A stretch of DNA of 64,000 nt from Dioscorea cayenensis subsp. rotundata. Lineage: Eukaryota > Streptophyta > Magnoliopsida > Dioscoreales > Dioscoreaceae. The position numbers and the translations under genes are program-made. Position 1 is the first letter of the stretch. Each line of letters opens with the position of its first letter. This document shows positions 27,126 to 38,573 of this stretch, in pieces. The stretch spans positions 1,944,122 through 2,008,121 of the forward strand of contig NC_052489.1 in NCBI RefSeq assembly GCF_009730915.1. The letters run 5' to 3'. The notes below the pieces were generated by a model, which saw nothing but the letters and a program-made list of their open reading frames with translations, did no database searches and was not told the origin of the DNA.

Positions 27126-28214
27126 TCAGCAGCAACAAAACGGGCAACGAACAAGGCCATTCTCATTGCAATCAAAACATCGTCTAAATCCCGATACAAT
27201 CTCCATCTCCTCATCCTCTTCATCCTCAACAAAAACCTTGCAACTCCCCGAACAAGTCTCACAAGGTACAAACCGAACATCAAAACAAGCCTCACACTGC
27301 CCCTTCTCTTCCACCATTTTCCGACATCCCCGAAGAATGTCCCATAGATCTCCGGCGTCATGTAAATGCCTAACTTCCTCAACTCCACCAATGTACCTCC
27401 CATTAACAAACACTCTTGGAAGCATTCTCCCTTCAAATCCACCACCAAGAATCTCATTCAACTCCTCCTTGAATCCTCCATGCATTGAAACATCCCTTTC
27501 ATCAACCTCGACTCCATATCCTTTCAATATCATTCTCACATTAGCACAATCCTCATAAGTTTTCCGAACTCCTCTAAGACTAGTGAAATACAACAACACC
27601 TTCTCTTGGTTATTAGATAACATTTTCTCATCCTTCTTTGCATCAATCTTTTCTTGGAATTCAGTCACTCGAGCTTTGACAATGCCGGTGATTGTCTCCG
27701 GCTCAGGCGAGAAGCTCTTAAAGGCTTTTCGAAAAGCCGAGATCATCTCCGGGTCAAAGTCAGCTATAATTGAGTCTTCCTCACCGCCAAGCACCATCCA
27801 CATTGGCTTCGGCGATGAGCTATGAAACGAGAAGCTTCGTTCAGTGTCAGCAGCGCCGGTGCCGGCGCGCGGTGGAGTGGTGTCTTCTAATCCGGCCATG
27901 AGTTCCCAAGCATTGATGGTTTCCGGTTCATTGGGAGGAGTCACTGTCGGAGTTTTGGGTATCTTTTTCTCAATCATCTCCGACCATGCTTTGGCGGCGG
28001 TGGCGAGCTCCGGCGAGAGGCCAAGGTGGTCATTGCAAGTCTTCATCATCTCTTCATCGCCGGCGGCATCATCAAGCTTAAGCGAGCCCAGAGTAGATGC
28101 CGTCAGCGCCACAACATGCTGCCCGCTCGGCGGCAACGACCGGCAACGCGCCACCGCCGCCGATGGGCCACGCCGCCGGTCACGCCGCGCTTGCTTGGAG
28201 CTAGTGCAACCCAT
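27126..28214 (-). CDS. Glutaredoxin-like cysteine-rich protein (GRXCR type)
   Basis: Intronless 362-aa protein. The start is taken at the second possible codon (28214) because MGCTSSKQ is a classical N-myristoylation and palmitoylation signal, suggesting membrane attachment; the upstream codon is TTG. The first 200 residues are low-complexity and basic, then acidic. A glutaredoxin fold covers about 205-295: VLLYFTSLRG, the LPRVFVNGRYIGG strand-turn with the cis-proline, and HDAGDL. The CxxC/S redox site is replaced by SLRGVRKTYEDC, as is usual in this plant subfamily, so classical disulfide reductase activity is doubtful. The C-terminus holds four CxxC pairs (307/310, 318/321, 346/349, 357/360), probably a zinc-binding module, ending CPFCCC. 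Similar to Arabidopsis At5g39865 and At3g57070. Specific function unknown. Confidence 0.9.
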   Translation of the reverse strand: MGCTSSKQARRDRRRGPSAAVARCRSLPPSGQHVVALTASTLGSLKLDDAAGDEEMMKTCNDHLGLSPELATAAKAWSEMIEKKIPKTPTVTPPNEPETINAWELMAGLEDTTPPRAGTGAADTERSFSFHSSSPKPMWMVLGGEEDSIIADFDPEMISAFRKAFKSFSPEPETITGIVKARVTEFQEKIDAKKDEKMLSNNQEKVLLYFTSLRGVRKTYEDCANVRMILKGYGVEVDERDVSMHGGFKEELNEILGGGFEGRMLPRVFVNGRYIGGVEEVRHLHDAGDLWDILRGCRKMVEEKGQCEACFDVRFVPCETCSGSCKVFVEDEEDEEMEIVSGFRRCFDCNENGLVRCPFCCC

Positions 28215-29134
28215 CAAGATCCAAACTTTCCTCCAAAAACTCCTCCAAGTTTGGATTTTTCCTCCGATTCAAGACGAGATTGAATGATTCCAATTAGTTT
28301 CCAGGATTGGATCTAAAAATCAATGAAAAGATAAGACTTTTTCAATGTTTTCATGGGATTTGGGAGGCCATGAAGACACGGAAACCAGAAAAAAATTTAG
28401 AGTTGCTGAAACGCACTAAGTCAAAGAGAGATAAAAAGCATCAAAGAAGAAGAAAATAAGGAAAAAAACAACAGCTTTAATGACTCTTGTTTCCAATTCC
28501 CACCCTGTTTTCCCTCTCTATCACTCTCTCTTTGGAAAACTTTTTCTAGTTTTTATATTAATTTCTGAGATTAATCCGCCGAAATGGCCTCAATATAAAT
28601 ATGAATAAAGATGACGTGGAAGATGATGAGTGGAGAAATGGAAGAGTTTGGTGTTTGTAATGGTGTAGGGGATCTGTTGATGAGGGGTGTTAGTTGGGGT
28701 GGATGGAGTTGAGGGATTTAAATGGCGGGTTTTAACTTTTAAAAGGGAGGGGATGATGACGTGGAGGGTTCGTTAACTGATAGTTTCATGTTGGGTGACT
28801 TTAGTGGGTGAGTTTTGAGAGTCTGTGAATACATTTAGTGTTATGTTATAATTTTATATAATTTTTTTTACCAATAGAGACTTGCCACGTTGAAAAAGTA
28901 AGAAAACATGGGTCTTTTTTTTAAGGTCCTTTGGATTCGGTATTTCTTCAGTTCTAAGATGTTCTTTTTTCTTGGTCTCAAGCCATTTTCAGTCAAATTC
29001 TGATTTTTAAAAGTAAATTTACTTCTACACCCTTTGAAATGTATTATTTCAAACTAAACCTTCTAGTACATATTTCCTTATCAAAACATTTTTTTGAAAC
29101 CATAAGAGCTCCCTGTCCCATTGCCAACTACTTA

Positions 29135-29215
29135 TTGTTTTTGTTTTTGTTTTTGTTTTTATTTTTAATAAAAAATGAGTGGATAAACCACCGCTCATTG
29201 AAAAAAAAAAAATAG
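29135..29215 (-). mobile_element. Retroposon 3' tail with (AAAAAC)n, LINE-like
   Basis: On the minus strand the order is CAATGAGCGGTGGTTTATCC, ACTCATTTTTTATT, then an A-rich tail containing four AAAAAC units (TTTTTG on plus, 29135-29160). The GTGGTTTATCCAC core is shared with the LINE tail at 48.8 kb. A patterned A-rich tail is a hallmark of target-primed retroposition. Only the last about 80 bp are recognisable. Confidence 0.45.
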
Positions 29216-29341
29216 ACAAAACACAAGTCAGATTATTAGAAGTGAAACTCAACTAACAACAAAACAACAAGGAGATTTATTAAAAGAAAAGTGCACCATT
29301 CATGGGAATGGTGTACGAGAATGATGCACTCATCGTTTTGT

Positions 29342-29345
<4 letters not shown>

Positions 29346-29388
<43 letters not shown>
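29346..29388. repeat. (TA)n microsatellite, about 21 units
   Basis: Uninterrupted TA run in the upstream flank of the glutaredoxin-like gene. Confidence 0.97.
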
Positions 29389-29390
<2 letters not shown>

Positions 29391-31296
29391 TTTTAATGGT
29401 TTTTAAGGAGTATATGGTAATAGAAATAAATTTTTTTAAAAGTTTTTTTTGACTTATTAATTTTTCAAGAGCCACAAAATTTAAGAATCTAAATTTTTTT
29501 TTGCTACATAGACGACAAACGTCCCTCATTTAAGGGTAAGTCTAGAACGTCTGGCGTGTAGAGTAAAAGTTTCAATCTCGAGCCCACGCGTCTCTCACTT
29601 TCATGGACGTAGAATTTGAACTCGAGACCTTCCAAAAATGAACGGCTCTACGTAAAGGATTTGGTACCAATTGATCCAAATATTGTTGGTTTAAGAATCT
29701 AAATTAGGCGAGACAGGGAAAAAACTTTTAATAAATATATTTTTTTCTAGCAAATTATTATATATATATATATATATTGACTCAAGTCGGTATGACTTGG
29801 ACCAATCCTGTTAGTAATAGTACAAAATTTTTATAGGTTTATACATATAAAACTCAAGTCAATTGTACAACAAATTCAATCTTCCATATTTTACTATTGT
29901 CATGGTTCCAAGTTTGTAGTAAATGTGTTTTACAACCATAAATGAAGAAGAGGATGCAAAGATTCATGTGATGAATAATAAAAATGGCTCAATTTTAGTT
30001 GGCAGTGCATCAGCATTTTTTCAGGGAATATCAATGCATATTAGGACACCATTTAATGTTCTTTTTTTATCACTGTCCTTGTTAATTTGAATATATTCAA
30101 AGTTGCATTTAATGTCAAAGATAATCATGACGGGCACATTTATTTATTTATATATATTTATAAAAATTATGTTTTTTATTTATCAACTTCTACAAAAAAT
30201 ATATATATATAAAAAAATATAATAAATAAATACAATTTGTTGCTATGTATCATGAATGAGAAGCTTGAAAATGATCAAAATGTTTAGGTTACATTGAGCC
30301 TTGTGCCATCTTGTATTGTTTTTGTTTTATCTAATTCTAAAATTAGTTTATTAAATAAATAATTAACTAATCTTTTTTTATTGAGCACCAAGCCGACCAA
30401 CCTTGTTAGAAAGATTGGTCATGCATCCCACTTCAAACATAAGAAATTATTTAATGTTAGTTTTAGTCTCTTATGTGTTTTAATGCTAGTGGAGGAACTT
30501 AAATTAACTTTTCTTTTTGTTCTAATTGGTTGCCCATCATTCAACATTCATGGAATGTTTTCCCTACCTCCATTTAATTAACACAAAAAATATCTTCTTA
30601 CGAGAAACTTCTAAAAATAATTTATAATTCAATCAAATTATTTTTTAATAAAAATATAAAAACTGTTTTGTTCAAAATAAAAAAAACATAAAAATAGATA
30701 ATAAGCCATATAATTCTAGTAACAAAGATGATTTATCTTAAGGTTGCTTCAATAATATTAAGAGTGGTGTTTAAAGATATATCTTCTATTTAACCAAAAG
30801 AGTTAGTAACTTCAATTAATTTAAGCAGAAAAAAAATTTGGTTTAATAAGTATGATTTTATTTATACAAAATAATAATAAAAAAAATAATAAAAAAAAAC
30901 TTTGTTAAAAACTGAAACTAATAAAAGAATTTACTTAATTCCCTATGAACACAATCAAAACAATCAAACAATCTAAATAATTAAACAAAATAATGCCATT
31001 GATAATTACCAAAACTATGTAAACTAATCAATAGGCACCAATCCCATAGATGCTTCATGATGACATCATCATTCATAAAAGGAAAAAAGAATCACAAGAT
31101 GTAAGTAACAACACTTAACATTACATGCATGAAACTTCACTGCTTGTTATCCAAAAGAACATCAATTGGATCCTCTTGGTTCTCTTTCAACACTTATATG
31201 CATGTTTTTCTTCTGTCTTTTCCTTAGTTCATATCATACATATATTATATATAACTAGCTCTTTCCCTTTCCCTTCCCTTTCACAATATACCCTCC

Positions 31297-32270
31297 ATGT
31301 TTGAAGCTCAAATGGCCTTCAATGGCATGCACCCTTCCTTCTTCCCTTCTAACTTCATCTTGTCCAATGACTTCACCTTCAACTCTCCTTTCTTCAATTC
31401 CAATCCTCAAGACTTGGGAGGTAATTAATTACATATATATATATATATATATATCTTTTTATTATTGGAAGTTGATCGAATTGGTATTCAGTTTCTTGAT
31501 TTCTTGTTTAAGTTGAAGGTGTTAGAGCAATGGTGTGGAGGAAAGAGGGCGAAGAGCACAACGGAGACGATGATTTCTCCGATGATTGCTCAACCGGAGG
31601 GGAGAAGAAAAGGAGACTGAGTGTGGAGCAAGTGAGAACATTAGAGAAAAACTTCGAATTCGGTAACAAGTTAGAGCCAGAGAGAAAAATGCAGCTAGCT
31701 CAAGCTCTCGGCCTTCAACCGAGACAAATAGCCATTTGGTTTCAGAACCGAAGAGCTCGGTGGAAGACGAAGCAACTAGAGAAGGATTACGATCACCTAC
31801 AACATCTCCTCGAGGAGGCTAAATCGGAGAATTTAGCCTTGCAAGCCGAGAATCTTAAGCTTCAAGCAGAGGTAATTAAAACACTCAGATCGATCATAAT
31901 AATTTTGTTAACTCAACTGAGTTTTAATAACTGCAGATATTGGCATTGAAAAGGGATGGAAGTAGCAGAAGCAATCAATAATAACGCCATTAAAGACAAT
32001 GAAGGATCTTGTAGCAACACAAGTGATAACACCTCTGACATGCTCAACTTGGGCATATTAAGGACAATGTCAAGCATTGAGACATCTTTGGATGCCAAAC
32101 AAAGCATCTCATTCTTCTTGTCTTCAAACAAAACTGATCATGAACTTGCACTTTGCTCGAAGATTGAAGAAGAAGCCGAAGAAATAGTCTTACCTGATGA
32201 GAGTTTCGCTAACATGTTATCCATCATCGACGATGATCGCGATGGGGCCGGTTTCTTGCCATGTGTTTGA
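31297..32270 (+). pseudogene. HD-Zip class I transcription factor (ATHB13/23-like), reading frame broken
   Basis: Class I homeodomain-leucine zipper protein that would bind pseudopalindromic CAATNATTG as a dimer in the nucleus. Exon 1 is 31297-31420 (MFEAQMAFNGMHPSFFPSNF). Exon 2 is 31519 (or 31513)-31871 and carries the homeodomain ([20 protein letters not shown] to [14 protein letters not shown]) and most of the zipper, ending LKLQAE. Exon 3 starts at 31937 with ILALKRDG and meets a stop at 31979. The conserved family tail (NEGSCSNTSDNTSDML to the acidic C-terminus, ending 32270) follows in the +1 frame. Dropping one G of the GG at 31958-31959 would restore ...ALKRDEVAEAINNN, matching the family. 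I tested other acceptor AGs in the region; none gives the needed phase. The DNA-binding and dimerisation parts remain intact even if truncated. It may be a real loss of the tail or a sequence error. Confidence 0.8.
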
Positions 32271-33244
32271 ACTCAATAAGGATTACATGTCTTGCTTTAT
32301 TTTGTTCAGTTTTATGTAGATAAAGATGAAATAATGCTCATTTTCTCACTATTTGATGGGAATATATTTAATGTTATTATCAAAGATGAAGAGTTTTGTA
32401 TTTTTGCATCTAAATTGCATGTTATTAATTAAGAGATAAACTCAAAGGTTTAACTTCAAGCATGATCCAGACTTCATCTCTTAAACATGGAGGGAGGTAT
32501 CAGTTTAACTTTATATGAACATTGGATTCCTTGTTATAATGGAAGGAATTTTATAGTTTTTCTCTTATTAATTTATTTTTTTAAAAAAATTCTTAAGAGA
32601 TAGAGTAATCAGTGCATATATGGTACTATTCAATGCATGAAATTTTATTAATTCACATTCATTGATTAAAGTTTTACTGATCAATAGAATAAATTCAAAC
32701 AGGGATAAGTCTAGCTCTCGTCTCTATTATATGATGCATGATCAACTGTAATCATAAAAAAAGGGAGAAAAAGTGAAGTTTCCGTATAACAATCAAAGGG
32801 TCTCTATTATTTTGGGAAAACAAAAGTGAGAATTATTCATAGGTCTCATGGTTGTCAATAATGTGAGTATTTCTTAGTTTATTTGTGTTATATATATATA
32901 TATATAATAAATAAATAAATGTTAAATGAGTTTATTGAATAGAGCCAACCATAGTTTAGTCGATGGCATCGGATTTCATGCGTAAAGTGTTTGTGATTTG
33001 AATCTCACTTCATGCAAGGTGAGGATATATGAGTTGAAATATTATTTATTGATATTCGTAAAAAAAAAATTATAGAAGAGAAATGATGCACATATACTTA
33101 TAAAAAAATTTATAGATTAATATGAAGTTAAATTTTTTTATAGATTAATATGAAGTTAAAAAATGGTGAAGTGGTACATGGGTGAAAATATATAATTTTA
33201 TTTTTAAAAAATTGATGTATTTATTTTTGAATGAAATTAAAAAA
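32271..33244. other. Intergenic, no gene seen
   Basis: Contains the HD-Zip 3' UTR in the first about 150 bp, then AT-rich sequence with a (TA)n tract at about 32890-32907. No coding frame is supportable. Confidence 0.5.
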
Positions 33245-33970
33245 ATTAACTTCTTCAATTGGCTAGTGTGGAAGAACAAGATTCTCTCCCTGGAAAATCT
33301 AGAGAGTGCTGATGTAACAGGTTTTTGACTGCCACTTATGTGATGTGGAATGCCGAGATCAAATCTGTTGACCATCTATTTATTAAGTGCAACTTCGCAA
33401 AACAAGTTTAGGAGTATTTAAAAGGTTACTGCAGCTGCCTGAGTCGCCTCACTCGATGCTGCACCTGTGGGATTCGTGGAGGTTACTTTTGAGACCATCA
33501 CAACAGAATATTGGTGATCTAGTTGTAAAAGCTTGTGTGTGTGGAATATTTGATTAGTTAGAAATAATTTCATTTTTAATGCCCATGTTGTGCCATCTCA
33601 TGCCATTATTGTTAAAATTGATCATATGATATTGTCTTGGTTCTTAGCAGCTGGGGAGGGTACAAGAGAGAAACTTGCAAATTTCATTTCTTCCATTCGG
33701 CGCAGTCTCGAGTTCTTAGGGCCTCACTCTCTGGAGTCTAGTGGTGATCACTTGCGAGCTGATGTGTAGGATCATGGCATGGGGTAGGAGTTTTGTCTTG
33801 TGGTGGGGTTTTGTGAGGAAGTTTGTTTTTCCTAGTTTGTGTTTTGCTCTCGCTTTTCTTTGTTTCTCTTTGTGTTTCCACAACTAGTGGTTCGTTGGGT
33901 ATTACTTTTTGTCGTTATCGCTCTTGTATGGTTTGTGAGTTCTCTTTGTTTTATTGAATGGTTTATTTAT
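33245..33970 (+). mobile_element. Decayed LINE (L1-type non-LTR) 3' end
   Basis: Translating with frame changes gives the C-terminal zinc-ribbon region of plant LINE reverse transcriptases: WKNKILSLENLE, then CHLC at 33330-33341, HLFIKC at about 33373-33390, FAKQV, VWNI(stop)LVRNNF, and a last frame ending ANFISSIRRSLEFLGP and a TAG at 33766. Several stops and frame changes show it is dead. A G/T-rich 3' UTR follows, ending ATTGAATGGTTTATTTATC before a (TA)n tract. It is 5'-truncated, as is usual for LINEs. Target-site duplications were not found by eye. Confidence 0.75.
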
Positions 33971-34218
33971 CTTTATATATATATATATATATAATTATAA
34001 AATCCAAGGATTTAATAAAATTTTGTTTTTAAATACAACAAAATAAATATGAATAGTATTAATTACTGCTTTGTAAAATATAACAAGTGTGACTAAATAT
34101 ATAAAAATTCAATTGCATTTATTATGAATATTATCATTTATTTATTTATTTTTAGAATTTCAAGCATCAAACCGAACCGAATTTTTGACTCGGTCCGGTT
34201 CACTCAAACCTAAAAAAA

Positions 34219-34228
34219 TTAGGGTTTT
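34219..34228. promoter_or_regulatory. Telo-box-like motif upstream of the DYW PPR gene
   Basis: TTAGGGTTTT (reverse of AAAACCCTAA) lies about 105 bp before the PPR start, followed by further GGGTTTT units. Telo-boxes are common in promoters of plant translation and organelle-biogenesis genes. Confidence 0.5.
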
Positions 34229-34333
34229 GGGGTTTTCTAGGGTTTTAGAGAACTTTCTTGTTTCCATCGCGCTGAAATCCCACAAGAAATCGAAGAGGAA
34301 GAGAGAAAGCTAAAGATTTTGGATTCAATCTCG

Positions 34334-36928
34334 ATGTACACGAAGAAAGCCCCAATCTTGTTCATCAAATCGATCTCGGCGCTCTCCCAGGTAACCCTCA
34401 ATCCCCAATCCGCTCTTGTTTCCCCTTTTTGTTCGAATAGGAAGCGCGTTCTTGTGAATGCTGTAAATTTGCCGCCTTTGATCCATCGGCGGCTGGGAAC
34501 CGCTGCGCAATGGTCGGATCTCGTGCCGGAGTTGCCGAAGAACTCTAAAAATTCAGCGGATGGTGATTACAGTGGGGGTTTATCACAGAATACTCATGGG
34601 TTTAATGGAGGAATTGGGCGGAATTTACAGCAACCTGATGATGGATTTCATGGAAAGGACGGGTTTGTGTCCAGTCCTAGTGGGAAATTTCTTCAAAGAC
34701 GGGGTGGTCTCGAAGAGTTTAATGGGAATGGTGGCAGGGCGGCTTGGGAGTCATATCATCAGACCTCACATGGTAACTATGGAGCAAGTGTTGGAAATTT
34801 TGTTCAACAGGCTGCCAATGAATTTCCAAGCGGGAATCCTAGAGATCGGTATTCGAATCACAATGTGAACTATGGAGAACATATGGGTGGTGGTTTTGGT
34901 CAGCAGGCTTCTGGTCAGTTTCCAGGAGGGAATTATGGAGGACATGTTAATGATGTTCGTCAGAATTATGGTGGAAATTTTGGTAGTTTTGGACGTGATC
35001 AATATTCTAATCAGAACGTGAATTATGGAGGACATGCTAGTGATGCTCATCAGAGTTATGGTGGAAATTTTGGTAATTTTGGACGTGATCAATATTCTGA
35101 TCAGAATGTGAATTATGGAGGACATGTGAATGGTTTTCATGCTAATCATGGAGGAAATGTTGGTGATTTTGGTCAGCAGACTTCAGGTCAGTTTCTGAGA
35201 GGGAGCTCCAGAGATCAGTATTCAAATCCAAATGTCAACTCTGGTGGCCATGTGAATGATGTTTGTGACAATTATGGTGGAAGTGTTGGAAATTTTGATC
35301 AGCAGACTCCCAATTGGTATCCAAGAGCAAGTCCTGGGGAGCAATATTCTAGTTCAAATGTGAAAGATGGTGGAAATGCTGCTGATTTCCATCAGAAGAA
35401 CCATGATGGGATTTTTTAGAGAAAGCCAAAGAGAATATCCATTGAATACAAGCGGGAATTATGGAAGAAATTTATCATACCAGGATCCCAATGGCCATCA
35501 GAGGAATTCTATGGGAATTTTTCAGCGTAATGATGGAGCTTCTCAGAATCCAAGTGGGTTCTATGGGAAGAATACTGAGAATTTTTCTCCATTTCAACAA
35601 AACTCCAGTGTAGGAGAACCTGACAATTCACATTTTCCTCAAACCTCCACTGCATTCCAAAATGGATCAGGGCAATACTATTCGATTGGTAATGATGGAC
35701 ATAGTATGCAACCACCAGATGGTCAAGTTTTCCAGCCTATGCGCACTCTTGATGATCTGGATAGGTTTTGCAAGGAGTATAACATGAAGGAAGCTATTGA
35801 AACTTTGGCTTTGCTTGGAAAAGAGTGGTGTGGTCGTGGATCTTTCAAGATGTATGCAGTTATTGCAAGCGTGTGGGGATTCTCAAACCTTGGAAGAAGC
35901 CAAGGCTGTTCATGATTATATCTCACGAAAAATATGTGATGTTGAAATTGATGTTCAAAACAAGATTATAGAAACATATTCCAAGTGTGGCTCCATGGAG
36001 GATGCATATCATCTGTTCAAGAACATGCAAGATCCGGATTTAGGGTCCTGGAATTCTATGATCTCTGGTCTTGCCAATAATGGTCTTGGAGAGGATGCAA
36101 TTGATCTTTTTAATGAATGTAAGCAGAAAGATCTGAAGCCTGATGGGAGCCTTTTTGTCACTGTTTTTTCAGTCTGTGCTGTCCTAGGTGCGGTTGATGA
36201 AGGAATGCTGCATTTTGAATCTATGAAAAAAGATTTTGGCATTTCTCCTGGCATGGAACATTATGTGGCTATTGTGGATATGCTCGGGAGAAGTGGTTAT
36301 CTAGATGAAGCTTTTGAATTCATAGAAAAAATGCCTATTGAACCAGGTGTTCTTGTTTGGGAAACTTTGATGAACCTATGTAGAGCCAATGGAAACATAG
36401 AGCTTGGTGATCACTGTGCTGAGATTGTTGACAGCATGGATTCTTCCAGGCTGACTGAAGAGTGTCGTAAGGGTCTCTTGCCTGTGAAAGCCTCAGACCT
36501 GGCAAAGGAGAAAGCAAAGAAAAAGAATAGTCCGCTTGAGGTCAAAAGCAGAGTACATGAGTACCGAGCGGGGGATAGGTCCCATCCCGAATTTGATAAG
36601 ATTAATGAACAGATACGGGGTTTGGCTCCGCAAATGAAGGAGGCTGGTTATGTCCCAGATACAAGGTTTGTGTTGCATGACATTGACCAGGAATCCAAGG
36701 AAGAAGCTTTGCTTTATCACAGTGAGAGACTGGCTGTTGCACATGGAGTAATGACTAGCGCTGCACGCCAAGATTTGCGAATAATTAAAAATCTTCGTGT
36801 ATGTGGCGACTGTCATAATGCTATGAAGATTATATCAAAAATTGTTGGGACGGAAGCTCATTGCACGGGATGCTAAGAGGTTTCACCATTTTGAGAACGG
36901 AGTCTGCTCATGCAATGATTACTGGTGA
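34334..36928 (+). pseudogene. MEF8: MEF8-like DYW-class PPR protein, three +1 frame breaks
   Basis: Organelle RNA editing factor family: the N-terminus MYTKKAPILFIKSISALSQ looks like a transit peptide, and the C-terminal DYW domain is the cytidine deaminase. The start is at 34334, as the upstream part of the frame has no ATG. Frames: 34334 to about 35415, about 35410 to 35810, about 35810 to 36848, then 36851-36928. Each junction needs one base fewer: T6 at about 35411-35416, around GGAAAA at about 35817, and GGG at about 36847. The joined length would be about 863 aa. The N-terminal half is a Gly/Asn/Tyr/Gln repeat. Then come RTLDDLDRFCKEYNMKEAIE, a few PPR units and an E region, and the deaminase: HSERLAVAHG (HxE) and CGDCHNAMK (CxxC), ending CSCNDYW. 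It most resembles At4g32450 (MEF8). It may be an intact gene with base errors or a recent pseudogene. Confidence 0.75.
34780..35410 (+). repeat. In-frame degenerate tandem repeat in the PPR N-terminus
   Basis: The encoded protein shows about five units of roughly 40-42 residues (pattern NYGGxVGNFxQQ ... RDQYSNxNVNYGGHVNDxHQ), two of them shortened to 30. At DNA level these are about 126-bp and 90-bp periods. Members of the MEF8/DYW2 group have similar YGGQ-type low-complexity N-termini. Confidence 0.8.
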
Positions 36929-36938
36929 TTCATTGTCA

Positions 36939-38573
36939 GTAAGTTAATCTTGCAGTTCAATGTTGGTTATATATCTTGTCATTTATTTCCAAATGCTTGA
37001 AATATTATAAACATTGACTTCATTAATGTTGAACTTGTTTGAAAGAGGCTATTTATTTAGGGGCTGTTTGGTTGGTTGCATGTAAGTAGTTGTGATGCAA
37101 GTTATTTAACAGGGTTTTTTTTTTCTTCTAATGTTTGGCTTGGTATAAGTCTGCCATTAACATGTAAAAGCATTTACATCATAACCTTAAGTTGATGTAA
37201 TTCAACTCACAACTAAATTTGGCCGTTGAAATAAATTAAATTGCATGTATATTCCATCACTTAGCTCATATTTATTTTTATAAAAACGGGTTTTTTGAAA
37301 AGAGATCATTATGTTAGATTTTCTTTTTTTGGTTTTGTTTTTTGTCTGTTTGTTTGTTTTTTTTCCACCCCGCTATACAAATGTGTAAATGCTTATATAC
37401 CCATTAACTCATATTCCCTGAAAAATCATTATTATTTGCATATATACCTTATGACCAAAATTCAATTAAAATATTTTAGTAAGAGAACAAAACCTTACCC
37501 ATTTTATTTCATTCATCTTACAAAATGGAAAAAAAGGGGGAAAAAAATTTATAATTTTATAAAATTATAAAGTGATTTAATCACCAGGGCATATAAGCAA
37601 ATAAAAATATTTTGTGGATGTATATAAGCATATAAGATTTTTGAAAACCAAACAACTTGCTGAAATTTGAAATACAATACGTTTATTTTACTTGCACTGA
37701 TATTAAATACAGGGAACCAAACATTGCCTTATTGAATTACGTTATTTAATGTTATCTCTTCCTTTGTGTGAATGTTTTGCTTCATAAGTAACTGGTCATC
37801 GAGGACTTGAGTTCTTTAGGGTTTAGATAATTATGCTTCCACTTTGAATACAGTCTTATTGGAGTTAATCATTATTCAAAGATGCTTCATAATATATTTT
37901 TATTTTACCTAGAAAGCAAGAAAGAGATTGCAACCTAACATACAAAGTTAATGGGATGCATATTCTTCCGGCATTATAAATATATCATAAATATCCTAAA
38001 CTGGATCTGTTTGAGGGGCCAAAAAGTTGTTCAACTTAAAACATACACTATATCAATTCAGGTTTTTTGAGGTTTGACCCTTTGAAATAGTGATTTCTAT
38101 GGAGTAAAGTCTGGATTGAGCTCCAAAGTTTGTTTCATTGTTTATGTTGACCTTTCAAGTAAAAAATTTTTCATCTTGCCTTCTATACTATATTAATTAA
38201 ACTCATGTAAATGTGCCATCTGTGTCTGGCCAAATCAGCATCCATGTTGGATGTGTGGTCAAAATTACCAATTCACATAGTTCAATTGTCGTATACTTTA
38301 GGGGTATATATATGTATATTTACTTTAGGGGCCACTAATGGCTTTAATATCATTGCTGAAAGATGATGAAACTATTCGAGAAGGGGAAAAAAGAGGGATG
38401 GTTGCAGAGTCAGACTTTGATACAAGTTGAATGTGGAAATTTCCATATGTTATCATCAATTCATTATACCATGAAAATGCTGATACGTTAACATAATCTT
38501 CTTGGTCATTTATAAATTGTCAATGCATCTCATCTGGAATGTTTAAAACTGAATTTATTTTCTGTATTTGCAG
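36939..38573 (+). other. Probable 3' UTR intron of the DYW PPR gene
   Basis: Ten bases after the DYW stop there is a strong donor (GTCA|GTAAGT). A good acceptor (TTTCTGTATTTGCAG) ends at 38573. Between them lies AT-rich, non-coding sequence including a possible MITE. A further 3' UTR exon would start at 38574. Inferred from splice signals only. Confidence 0.4.
37060..37729. mobile_element. Candidate hAT-like MITE
   Basis: The left end GGGGCTGTTTGGTTGG and right end GGGAACCAAACATTGCC are imperfect inverted repeats with the GTTTGGTT core common in plant hAT-type MITEs. An inner CCAAACAACTTGC copy at about 37650 makes the right border ambiguous. No clear 8-bp target duplication was found. Confidence 0.3.

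Larger units (their letters stand above)
28215..31296. other. Intergenic between GRX-like and HD-Zip genes
   Basis: Divergent promoters at both ends with AT-rich sequence between. It holds a LINE-like tail at 29.1-29.2 kb, long (TA)n tracts and no supportable coding frame. A segment at 29520-29700 (AATTTGAACTCGAGACCTTCC style) looks like an old dispersed repeat, but I cannot name it. Confidence 0.5.

Noticed and set aside
27844-28287. 147-codon plus-strand frame over the glutaredoxin-like gene
   Set aside because: Shadow of the GC-rich N-terminal coding region on the other strand; no domain.
29346-29388. TA tracts as TATA boxes
   Set aside because: Pure (TA)n microsatellites occur all over the window without relation to gene starts.
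31872-31936. Alternative splicing as the cause of the HD-Zip frame break
   Set aside because: The other AG acceptors from 31920 to 31972 that I checked give the wrong phase; only a base change fits.
34766-35149. 127-codon antisense frame rich in Ile/Ser/Met
   Set aside because: It is the mirror of the Gly/Asn/Tyr repeat of the PPR gene; the repeat coding keeps the other strand open.
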